This document shows, one piece after another, positions 36,082-43,808 of a stretch of 64,000 nucleotides of DNA. The translations under genes were made by a program, and so were the position numbers. This DNA is from Capilliphycus robustus. Lineage in GTDB: Bacteria; Cyanobacteriota; Cyanobacteriia; Cyanobacteriales; Microcoleaceae. The stretch spans positions 1 to 64,000 of the forward strand of contig NZ_JAYGHR010000082.1 in NCBI RefSeq assembly GCF_034932365.1, in the 5' to 3' direction. Each line of letters starts with the position of its first letter. Within the stretch, counting starts at the first letter, position 1. The notes below the pieces were generated by a model. The model did not search any database and was not told where the DNA came from. It was given only the letters and a program-made list of their open reading frames with translations.

Positions 36082-36630
36082 ATGAATTTCGTCTACAGAA
36101 TATCCGCTCTTACGATGGGAATCATCCTCGCCTGGGCTTTACCCTCTAGTCAGAATATGAGCGTTGCACAACAACAAACCACTCAACTCCCAAAGTTCAA
36201 CTCTCCTGGATTAGAACGAGATCCAGATGATGTCCCGTGGTCTGAGGCGGTTCAAGTGGTTGATCCTTACGAAGGGAGTTATCCGGCAGTATTTGATCGA
36301 AACTATTGGAAAGTTAGTGTTTTTGGAACTCAGGGAACCCGACAAGTGATAACTTTGTGGACACCTGAGTTTGTTCGAGTTTTAATTACAGGGCCATGTG
36401 AACCCGCTGCTATGATCAAGACGTTTTGGGTTAAAGTTGAAGAACAAGTTTTTGAACTTGAGGGTAATAATAATACCTTTGCCGTCACAGATCAACTCGC
36501 TCAAGCTTTAGTGGATTCACCTAATCGCAATGTTGATATTCGATTAATTTTAGAAGGTGGAGAAACTGTCAATAGTTTAATTGGGGAAAAAACCGTCGCT
36601 GCTTGGGATTTGATTTATTCAGAACGTTAA
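36082..36630 (+). CDS. Hypothetical exported protein
   Basis: 182 residues with a signal peptide (hydrophobic TMGIILAWALPSS, cleavage probably after SVAQ). The mature part shows alternating beta-type segments (YWKVSVFGTQGTRQVITLW, VRVLITGPCEPAAM) and single cysteine. Family not recognised. It is the only intact gene in the 35-38.8 kb scrap zone. Confidence 0.72.
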   Translation: MNFVYRISALTMGIILAWALPSSQNMSVAQQQTTQLPKFNSPGLERDPDDVPWSEAVQVVDPYEGSYPAVFDRNYWKVSVFGTQGTRQVITLWTPEFVRVLITGPCEPAAMIKTFWVKVEEQVFELEGNNNTFAVTDQLAQALVDSPNRNVDIRLILEGGETVNSLIGEKTVAAWDLIYSER

Positions 36631-36639
36631 ATTAATCTC

Positions 36640-36858
36640 ATGTCGATTGATGAAAATGATCCGCAGTCAAGACCGGATTTTCTGGCTGTTGCAGGCGCGA
36701 CCGAAATTTCAGGGGTTTGAGCCTCCCAATTTTCAGAGGGTTTAATTGGTACAGTCCTTAGCGCGGGGTTGATTGCACGCTTGCTACTCAAACATCTCCA
36801 GGAATCTAGAGATTTCCTGGAAGGTGGTTATCAATTTTTGGGACAAGACGTAAATTAA
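36640..36858 (+). pseudogene. Small ORF with an in-frame TGA
   Basis: From ATG 36640, 26 codons (ending LAVAGATEISGV) run into TGA at 36718-36720. The same frame continues with 45 sense codons (ASQFSEGLIGTVLSAG, then ARLLLKHLQESRDFLEGG) to TAA at 36858. Coding character is good on both sides, so I read it as one gene of about 72 codons inactivated by a nonsense mutation. The GATEISGV-type stretch before a small hydrophobic helix recalls some peptide leaders, but this is weak. Confidence 0.5.
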
Positions 36859-37075
36859 TATCTTTTCGGCAAAGTTACGATTTGTATCACTTATCAATAC
36901 GAGCAAAAACACGGGAAAATTTTACAAAGATTTGCAAAGCTGCACTTTGTGAAACCGACTTTATATTTACGTCGAGTACCACACTAGGATGTTGAGATAT
37001 TCTAGTTTTTTGTAAGATATTTACTGACTATGGAACTTTTTATTATTAGCGTTCGTACAATCCAGTAGCAAAATC
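36859..37075. other. Intergenic region with a spaced inverted repeat
   Basis: GACGTAAAT (36847-36855) and ATTTACGTC (36965-36973) form a 9-bp inverted repeat over about 127 bp, starting inside the small pseudogene. The rest, up to the ISL3 end, is AT-rich with no gene. Confidence 0.4.
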
Positions 37076-37130
37076 GGTTCTTCGGTACTTGTTATGCTAA
37101 ACTATTAGCAAACTTTTCAAATAAGTAAGT

Positions 37131-38452
37131 ATGAAACGAGAGCTTACTAAAATCCTCAAATTGCCCGGAGTAATAGTCAAATCCAAGAAAGAAATTGAAA
37201 AAACTCTGATTTTAGAGGTGGAAGCAAGCTCTAAAATAGCTTGCTGTCCAGGTTGCCAGAAAGTTAGCGATCGTCTACACCGTCTTGGTGCGCGTTCCCA
37301 TGCGCCCGCAGGTGGCGCGGTGAGTTAGTGCGTTGGGCGGGTTCCCCGACTTGAAGCAACTAACGAACCCTTTAGGGGGTCGCACCGCAAAACCATTGGC
37401 ATCTAGTTAAAGATTTATCCTGGGGAGAAACCGAAGTCTTTTTAAGAGTTAATCGACGGCAATTTAAGTGTAGATATTGTTCAAAACCCTTCAGCGAAGA
37501 ATTAAGTTTTGTCAAGAAAAGACAAAAGTATACGAAAAGATACGCCCGATTAGTTACAGAAGAAGTTGTTAATAGTAATTTACTGAGTGTAGCTCAGAAG
37601 CATAACTTGACCGAAGAAGAAGTAGAATCAATGATTAATCAAGTGAGTCAAGAGATTTTCCCAATTAATGTGAAGACTTTGAAGAGGCTAGGCATAGACG
37701 AGATTACCTTAGTCAAGGGACAAGGCAGGTTTATTATAGTGTTAGTTGATTTAGATACAGGGAAATTAATTGGATTAATTAAAGAAAGAAAAGCTCAAAC
37801 CTTGGAAAAATATTTAACATCTTGGGGAGAAGATATTCTCAAGCAAATAGAAGAAGTAAGTATGGATATGTATAAGATGTATAAAACCATTATAGAAAAG
37901 CTTTGTCCACAAGCTGTAATCACTGTGGATAGGTTTCATGTAACTAAGCTATTACATCAAGAATTGAATTCAGGAAGAATTGAGAAAAAAAAAATTGCTG
38001 AGTCTCTGAAAGCCAAAGCAAGGGAAAAACTATTTACCAATTTGAAAGGCAGTAAGTACATTTTATTAAAAAGAAAAGAGAATTTGAAAGAAGAACAAAA
38101 AGAAAAACTCGATACTCTCAAGAAAGCTTCGGCAATGCTGGCAGTAATGCACGAGCTTAAAGAAGAGTTTACAGCGCTCTTTGACCGGAGTAATAATTTA
38201 GGTGAGGGAACTCTTAAGCTAACAGAATGGATGCTCAAGGCTCAGGCATTTTTTCCAAAATTTGTCCGCACTCTCAAAAAATGGTTTGTCGAAGTTATCG
38301 GTTATTTTGAGCAAAAAACTACCAATGCTGTTGTCGAAGGGATTAACAATCGATTGAAAGTTTTAAAACGTTGTGGGTTTGGGTTTATAAATTTTGATAA
38401 TTTCAAGAAAAGAGCTTTATTATTTTGGCATCTAGGTAATAATTCGGCATAA
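37131..38452 (+). pseudogene. ISL3 transposase gene, broken by a repeat insertion
   Basis: The first 52 codons carry the N-terminal zinc motif (CPGC). The frame is then disrupted by an insertion of about 99 bp, after which another frame continues from about 37391 with the second zinc half (CRYC), helix-turn-helix and the DDE domain (IDEITLVKGQ, VITVDRFHVTKL, NAVVEGINNRLK). An internal ATG at 37607 could give a partial protein of 281 residues. Transposition in cis is unlikely. Confidence 0.85.
37288..37386. repeat. GC-rich mini-insertion with short terminal inverted repeats
   Basis: It begins GGTGCG and ends CGCACC, is much richer in GC than the IS around it, and is absent from the expected ISL3 reading frame. 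This looks like a small interspersed repeat of filamentous cyanobacteria that inserted into the transposase gene. Confidence 0.6.
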
Positions 38453-38471
38453 TAAGTACCGAAGAACCCTT

Positions 38472-38606
38472 TCTTATAAAAATAAACTTTATCGGGTGAC
38501 GTTTGACGTTCAACAATTCGATGAAACTCCCTCATTACGGTTAATGAGTTTTGGCGATCCTTTGTTTGAGGAGATATTAACAATGGCGGTTCAATGGGGA
38601 AGTTGA
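38472..38606 (+). pseudogene. C-terminal gene remnant after the ISL3 element
   Basis: An open frame enters from the IS end and reads YRVTFDVQQFDE, then LRLMSFGDPLFEEIL and a TGA at 38604-38606. The composition is coding, and the SFGDPLFEEIL pattern recalls the tail of SNF2-type helicases, although this is weak. The front part of the gene is missing, presumably removed with the IS insertion. Confidence 0.4.
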
Positions 38607-38823
38607 GAAGTATTCTACGCAAAATCAATGTCTGAATAGTTTTTATTCTCAAATTTCAGTACATCCGTATCGTGTATCATTGATTTTTCCTCTCGCAAAT
38701 AAATCAAAGTTGTTCTAGATTCATCTCTGAACTTACCGCCGATTTTATGAAAACCGATTATTACCTTGATTCAAGCAAAGCAAGTCGGGCGAGAATAATA
38801 CCCGATAATTTGACAACATAATC

Positions 38824-40374
38824 TTACAGTTTCCACCAGGGAAATAACTTCAGAAATTCCCGTGATACTTTCTGATAAACTCGTAAGGAAGGAGTTTTAA
38901 TATGAGCAACGCCTTCTAACCCCGGTTGCAATTGTTGATCATCATTATCAATCGTAATTCTGATTTGCAGTACCGAATTTTGTCCAGATGGATCTGACTG
39001 AATCACAGGTTGAATATCCTCAATTTTAGCTTGATATTGATGAACTGTTGCTTGGCGAGGTTTAAAAATAACGGGTAAATTTTGATGAATTAAATCAATT
39101 TCCTCCTGTTGAATTTCCACCAATCCTGTTAAACGAGATAAATTAACAATAGTTAAAACTTCTTTTCCAGCTTCTAAAGTTCGGTTCTGGATTAAATCTA
39201 AATCAGGAGTTGTAATGGTTCCCAATACAGTTGATTCAATTCTTAATTTTCCCTCCTGTCCTTCCAAACGCTTCAACTCCCCTTCCTGTTGAGATAATAA
39301 ATATATTTTATCTGCAATTTCTGTTAACACCGCTTCTACTTCCCGTTGAGTCGATATTCGTTCAACTATTTTTTGTTCCACTAAACTCACCGCTTCTTCT
39401 AACTGTTTCTCTAACCCTTCAATTATTTCATTCACTCCCTCTGTTTTTGCACCGATTTGTTGTTGACGTTGATTAATTAACTGTTCTGTTTTCCAAATTT
39501 GATTCTGTTTTTGAGCAATTTTCTGTTGATGAGTTTCCAGAGAATTTTCTTGCTGTTCAATTTGGTTCGTTAATTCGGAAACTTTAATTTGCCAATTAAT
39601 TAAATCTTGAGAAGCTGCTCCCATAATTCCATCTAAGACTAACCCTTCTCGCTTTTCTAAAGCCAACTCAGCAATTTCTAACTGCTGTTTCAATCTTTCA
39701 ATACTCTTTTCAATTCCTACCCTTTCATTTTCTAAACCCGCTTTTTCATTTTCCAGTCCTTTAATTTCGTTTTCTATTCCTTTAATTTCGCTTTCTATTC
39801 CCGCTTGTTCCTGTTGAATGGCTCGAATTCTTGCAACTCCTGATGAAAGTTTAGCTTGATTGACTTCCTCCTGTTTACGGTTTCTTTGTTCCACAGCAAT
39901 TCCTTCTAAGGTTTGGGAAACTTCTAAGCGAGTTTGTGCTATAATTAACTTCTGTTCTGCTCCATTAACTGCCGTTTTTGCTTCACTGATTTTTTGTTCG
40001 GTTGCTGCTTTTTGATTCTCTAAACTGGAACTGGAAACAGTGGCTAAAAGATCTCCCGGTTTAACCGTTTGGTTAGAACGAACATACAGAGTTAATGTTC
40101 CCGCTTCTGGCATGGTAACAGATTGACGTTCTCCAACAGTTGATGTAATTATAGTAGAACCACTAATTGAATGATTAACAGGAATCATCCCAATTCCACC
40201 GAGTCCTAATAAAACTACTCCCCAAGTGATCCATTGGCTGGGAAAGGTAGAGGGCTGTGGGGTTTGTTCAACGGGAGGTTGAACGGGTTTATCTTGGGGT
40301 TTGGGTTGTTCGGGAACCGTTGGGGGAACAACTTTTAAACGGGGTTGGGAGGAGTTTTTCGGGGTAGAATTCAT
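38824..40374 (-). CDS. HlyD-family membrane-fusion (periplasmic adaptor) protein
   Basis: 516 residues: cytosolic proline-rich start, one transmembrane helix (about 48-66, WITWGVVLLGLGGIGMIPV), a first half of a lipoyl/barrel-sandwich domain (LTLYVRSNQTVKPGDLLATV), a very long coiled coil of E/Q/K heptads (about 115-355), and the second half plus beta-barrel (TTPDLDLIQNRTLEAGKEVL). HlyD-type proteins link inner-membrane exporters to an outer-membrane channel. No ABC ATPase or TolC gene is nearby. It is the last gene of the candidate toxin operon, 24 bp after the M50 gene. Confidence 0.9.
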   Translation of the reverse strand: MNSTPKNSSQPRLKVVPPTVPEQPKPQDKPVQPPVEQTPQPSTFPSQWITWGVVLLGLGGIGMIPVNHSISGSTIITSTVGERQSVTMPEAGTLTLYVRSNQTVKPGDLLATVSSSSLENQKAATEQKISEAKTAVNGAEQKLIIAQTRLEVSQTLEGIAVEQRNRKQEEVNQAKLSSGVARIRAIQQEQAGIESEIKGIENEIKGLENEKAGLENERVGIEKSIERLKQQLEIAELALEKREGLVLDGIMGAASQDLINWQIKVSELTNQIEQQENSLETHQQKIAQKQNQIWKTEQLINQRQQQIGAKTEGVNEIIEGLEKQLEEAVSLVEQKIVERISTQREVEAVLTEIADKIYLLSQQEGELKRLEGQEGKLRIESTVLGTITTPDLDLIQNRTLEAGKEVLTIVNLSRLTGLVEIQQEEIDLIHQNLPVIFKPRQATVHQYQAKIEDIQPVIQSDPSGQNSVLQIRITIDNDDQQLQPGLEGVAHIKTPSLRVYQKVSREFLKLFPWWKL

Positions 40375-40398
40375 GGAAGTTTAACCAATAAACAACAA

Positions 40399-41910
40399 TT
40401 AAGATTGGGGTGAGGGTAAAATAGCGTAAATTACCCAAATCAGTAGTAAAATTAAACTGAGGGTGGGAATATGGGTCAATGACCAATCGGTAATTCTCAA
40501 AAATAAAAAGCCAAAAACAAAGTAAATGTAAGCTAAACTCAAGGGTGCATAACAGGCTAAAATGAGTGTATCCTGTTGATTTTCTAGATTGGCTTTTCCG
40601 GTGAATAAGTTTTGGTATAATTTGAAAGAGCGACTTCTAAGGTTATTAATTCCGGTTATTGCAGAAGCCAGATAATAGCCATCAAAACGCGCTAAAGGGT
40701 TGAGGTTTAAAGCGACGGTAAATAAAGCTGCTGTCATTAACAGATAACTGGTTAAATGTAGCCAACTGCTGGGGTTTGACCAATTCCACAACAACAATGC
40801 GATCGCTGCAATGGTAAACTGTACTAAGACCCCGGCTGCTATTACCAAAACCCGTTGACGGCGTTTGACTAAACAGTAACTATCTGTGGTATTAGTATAA
40901 GCGGCAGGCATGAACATCATAATTAACAACCCAATTTCGGGTACAATACCGCCATATTGTTTGAGGGTGAAAGCGTGTCCAAGTTCGTGAAGGGTAACAA
41001 CTCCCATTGCTAACAGTCCAAAAGGAACCAATAGGGAACCCCCCGCATTACTTAACAGTTGTTGTCCCGTGTAGAGAATTTCATTTTTTTGAGAATAGCC
41101 AATAGTGGCGGAAGTTATGATAAATATTGTGAGTAGAAACCCAACAGGTTGAGTCCATATCCATCGCAGTTTATCGATATGTTGGCTTAACCATTTGTCG
41201 GGGTTAAACAGGGGAATACGAAAGAATAATAACTGCATGGGGTTGAACTTGCGTTTGGGAGGTTTTGGGGGTGTAGTTCCCTCCAACATTGCAGTTACCG
41301 TGAGTTTTTGCAGTAGGAGTTTAATGTGAGTTTGAGAAACACAAAATTTCGCAGCGACAACAGAAAGGGATTGATATTTGAGTTGGTCTATAATGGTTTT
41401 ATCTTGTTGTCCAACTTGCAGAAATTTAACATCTTCAGGGTTGCGAAGTATCCAATATCCTTCAGGATGTTCTATCCAGTGAACGCAGTCTTTGAGTTTG
41501 AGTAAGATTTTTTCTTCATTCTCCCCCTTTTTTAAGGGGGGTTGGGGGGGATATTCTTTTTCATTTACCTCCTTTTTTAAAGTTGAGTTATTGGGATATT
41601 CTTCCTCATTTTCCCAAGCTAAGATTTGCTGTTCAATGAGTTTTTGTAAAAGATTGAAGACAAAATCTTCAGGGAGATGAGTAATTTGATTTTGACAAGC
41701 TTTTTGAACCTGTGCAATTGTAAAGTTTCCGGTAAAATACCGCAGTACAAAACCTTCTTCGGGGGTAAATTGATGAGAAATAGAATAAGATTTAGATTTG
41801 AGTAGAACCGAGAGAGAGGCTTTCGGTTGGGTCAATTTCCAATAAGGCGTTAAGTCAGGTAATATCCAGTCAGAATCATCGGACTGAACCCTTTGGCTGT
41901 TTGATTTCAT
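40399..41910 (-). CDS. M50 (site-2-protease-like) membrane metalloprotein
   Basis: 503 residues. A soluble N-terminal half (about 1-225) contains a PqqD-like winged segment (FTPEEGFVLRYFTGNFT) and a repeat-derived stretch. The membrane half has the zinc motif HELGH at 308-312 and the second M50 motif NPLARFDGYY with Asp410, among about eight helices. Such proteins next to HlyD genes are known from export loci for peptides and proteins. It may process or pass on the exported substrate; that is inference. Palindromic sites lie just upstream of the start. Confidence 0.85.
   Translation of the reverse strand: MKSNSQRVQSDDSDWILPDLTPYWKLTQPKASLSVLLKSKSYSISHQFTPEEGFVLRYFTGNFTIAQVQKACQNQITHLPEDFVFNLLQKLIEQQILAWENEEEYPNNSTLKKEVNEKEYPPQPPLKKGENEEKILLKLKDCVHWIEHPEGYWILRNPEDVKFLQVGQQDKTIIDQLKYQSLSVVAAKFCVSQTHIKLLLQKLTVTAMLEGTTPPKPPKRKFNPMQLLFFRIPLFNPDKWLSQHIDKLRWIWTQPVGFLLTIFIITSATIGYSQKNEILYTGQQLLSNAGGSLLVPFGLLAMGVVTLHELGHAFTLKQYGGIVPEIGLLIMMFMPAAYTNTTDSYCLVKRRQRVLVIAAGVLVQFTIAAIALLLWNWSNPSSWLHLTSYLLMTAALFTVALNLNPLARFDGYYLASAITGINNLRSRSFKLYQNLFTGKANLENQQDTLILACYAPLSLAYIYFVFGFLFLRITDWSLTHIPTLSLILLLIWVIYAILPSPQS
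41518..41560 (-). repeat. Palindromic CCCCC-TTTTTTAA-GGGGGG repeat inside the M50 gene
   Basis: The plus strand reads CCCCCTTTTTTAAGGGGGG followed by TTGGGGGG. On the coding strand it is in frame and encodes YPPQPPLKKGE, flanked by a second, more decayed KEVNEKEY-type copy. This is a dispersed cyanobacterial repeat that has entered a coding sequence without breaking the frame. Confidence 0.7.
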
Positions 41911-41967
41911 GGTTGATGAGTAGATGCCTTATGTTTATTTTATTCGGAAGTCTAGGGATTAATCAAT

Positions 41968-42023
41968 CCGTAATATTAACGATTTTTTCAACTCAATAAT
42001 TTTCGGTTTCCGTAAAAATACGG
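41968..42023 (-). promoter_or_regulatory. Candidate operator sites upstream of the M50-HlyD genes
   Basis: CCGTAAAAATACGG (42010-42023) is a perfect-arm palindrome. A weaker relative, CCGTAATATTAACG, lies at 41968-41981. They sit 58-113 bp upstream of the M50 gene start. The same core is found three times upstream of the giant gene at 52178-52264, which suggests one regulator for both. Confidence 0.6.
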
Positions 42024-42103
42024 AGGTTTTAGGGTTTATAGCTTTGGGAAAAAAATATGTAATCTTGGCCTAAGCAATACGCCCCTACGTTTATTTTCAG
42101 CGT

Positions 42104-43183
42104 TTATCTTTGGATGCCCAATATTTTCAATAACTCCAACATGGTCTGTTCAATTGTGGACAGGAGTTGAAAATTCTGAGGAGTCAAACTCAAACCTTCA
42201 AGCCAGGGTTGACAGAGTTGACTGAAGTTTTCCAGATGAGAACAAATCAGATGGGGAGCTAGTTCGCGACTACTTTCTGTCAAGATTTGAGGCGTAGCTT
42301 CTACTAAGTCCAGTAATTTGACAGCATGGGTTGATTCCCAAGTTAAATTTTTCAGGTCGTCCCAATTCATACTTGGATTGATTCCTTCATCTTTACCCTG
42401 TCGGACTAGAGTCAAGCAACGCTGATAGATGAACTGGACAAGAGCAAAAGTATCGTTGGACTGGAGTTGACCCACGGTACTCAGATTAATCGGGGCAACT
42501 TTCGTCAGAGGAGTGCTGAAACTGTGCCAACGTAAGGCATCCATTCCGATAGCTTTGATCAATTCCTTGGGGGGAAGGTCAGAGATGGGATGGATTTGCT
42601 GGGTGGGTTTATGGAAGGCGTAGAGTTTGAGGGGTTGAACGATGATGAATTGAAATTGCTCTTTGGTGTAGCCCAAGCATTGCATGGCTGCGGTGAGTTG
42701 GATGTCGTAACCGGTGTAAGTAGTGGGACGGATGAGGATGATTTTGTCATAGCCTTGTTGGAATATTTGATGGTAGCGGGCGATGTCTTCTAGAAGTTGG
42801 GTGTATTCGCCGTCGCGGTGTTGGAGAACGCGATCGCAGTCGTCGCCAAAGTCGGCGGTTTTGATAAACCAGTCTTTGGGTTCGTCTTTGAGGGAGGTTT
42901 GTTCAATGTCCGGGGGTAAGTCGGCGGCTAGTTGACGGGAAAGGGAGGCTTTGTAAACTTGCTTGCTGGTTTGAATTGAGTTAAAAAAGAGTTCAATATC
43001 AGGTAAAGTTTCTTGATTATTTGCACTTTCTGTGCTAACCGAATTGTGGCATTTTTCTAGGATATTTTTAACAGTCGTTGTCAGGGAGCAACGAATATAA
43101 GCTGAGGAAGGAATAGCTTCTAAAGGATATTCGGGAATGCTCAACCAAGTTTTAGCCGATTTTTGGGATAATGTCATCATCAT
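42104..43183 (-). CDS. Arginyl-tRNA-synthetase-like protein lacking HIGH and KMSKS
   Basis: 359 residues. The middle part follows the ArgRS catalytic-core pattern: REDGEYTQLL-like HRDGEYTQLLEDIARYHQIF, then YDKIILI, AAMQCLGYTKEQFQFIIVQP. Next come a DALR-type helical domain (AIGMDALRWHSF; FIYQRCLTLVRQG) and a C-terminal anticodon-domain-like end (ELAPHLICSHLENFSQLC). The N-terminal HIGH motif and the KMSKS loop are absent (LYAFHKPTQQI stands in place), so normal aminoacylation is unlikely. It may bind tRNA or a tRNA-like ligand. It lies in the toxin gene row, between the immunity candidate and the M50 gene. Confidence 0.7.
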   Translation of the reverse strand: MMMTLSQKSAKTWLSIPEYPLEAIPSSAYIRCSLTTTVKNILEKCHNSVSTESANNQETLPDIELFFNSIQTSKQVYKASLSRQLAADLPPDIEQTSLKDEPKDWFIKTADFGDDCDRVLQHRDGEYTQLLEDIARYHQIFQQGYDKIILIRPTTYTGYDIQLTAAMQCLGYTKEQFQFIIVQPLKLYAFHKPTQQIHPISDLPPKELIKAIGMDALRWHSFSTPLTKVAPINLSTVGQLQSNDTFALVQFIYQRCLTLVRQGKDEGINPSMNWDDLKNLTWESTHAVKLLDLVEATPQILTESSRELAPHLICSHLENFSQLCQPWLEGLSLTPQNFQLLSTIEQTMLELLKILGIQR

Positions 43184-43214
43184 TTCACTCTTTAACTAGG
43201 GATGGTATTTGATG

Positions 43215-43252
43215 CCTTAGTTTCTTAACTGATTACGAAATCAGTGCTAAGG
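43215..43252. other. Interrupted inverted repeat upstream of the ArgRS-like gene
   Basis: Outer arms CCTTAG (43215-43220) and CTAAGG (43247-43252) enclose inner arms ACTGATT (43228-43234) and AATCAGT (43239-43245). It lies in the 132-bp gap between the small gene and the ArgRS-like gene. It could be a transcript-processing site, an attenuator or an operator; there is no T-run on the minus strand side. Confidence 0.45.
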
Positions 43253-43315
43253 ATTGTTTGGCTAATTGTTCGATAACTATCGACTGACAAAGAACTTCAA
43301 TAAGAGGCAATCGCG

Positions 43316-43696
43316 TTATGTAAGTTTTTGCTTCTTATACCCACCAGAATTGGGCAACAGTTCTTCATAATTACATGATGCAACGACTTCAAATCCAGAT
43401 GACCAAGAGTATTCAAGGATTTTAGATACTAAGTTAATCTGATTTTCTTGAGTTTGTTCAGGAAAAGGATCGACTTCGATATAGTAAGGAAAGTATAAAA
43501 ATCGATTGGTAGCTTCCTTACATAATTTTTGCTCAAATCTTTCATTGTCTCTTAGCTCAATTTCTACGCTTTCTAAAGCAATAACATTTCCGATTGACTT
43601 TGTGTTTAATAGGTTTTCCAATCCCTTTATAATGTCACTTTTCTTCAACTCAGTGTTTAGAAAAATCTGGCAATAGAGGCTTTCACAAGTATTCAT
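43316..43696 (-). CDS. Candidate immunity protein for the adjacent toxin
   Basis: 126 residues, soluble. The sequence has FLYFPYYIEVDPF, then VSKILEYSWSSGFEVVASCNYEELLPNSGGY near the C-terminus, a layout I associate with small immunity proteins of polymorphic toxins, though I cannot name the family. It directly follows the gene of the giant protein whose C-terminal domain is a nucleotidyltransferase, which is where immunity genes are normally found. The assignment rests on position and size. Confidence 0.6.
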   Translation of the reverse strand: MNTCESLYCQIFLNTELKKSDIIKGLENLLNTKSIGNVIALESVEIELRDNERFEQKLCKEATNRFLYFPYYIEVDPFPEQTQENQINLVSKILEYSWSSGFEVVASCNYEELLPNSGGYKKQKLT

Positions 43697-43808
43697 TTTG
43701 GTTTGATCTCCAAATTTTTATGTCTTGATTTTTTGCAAGCTGTTTTGAATGTCAAACACTTAAGACAGCTTGCATTTTCAGAAACTAATGATAAAGATTG
43801 GAATGACT

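Larger units (their letters stand above)
37076..38468 (+). mobile_element. ISL3-family insertion sequence
   Basis: Terminal inverted repeats are clear: GGTTCTTCGGTACTTGTTAT at 37076 and its near-perfect complement ending at 38468 (one mismatch in about 22). The element is 1393 bp including a small secondary insertion. No 8-bp target duplication is seen, so the flanks have probably been rearranged. Confidence 0.9.

Noticed and set aside
36718..36720. In-frame TGA as a selenocysteine codon
   Set aside because: No selenocysteine insertion hairpin is evident just downstream, and no redox motif surrounds the codon. A nonsense mutation is simpler.
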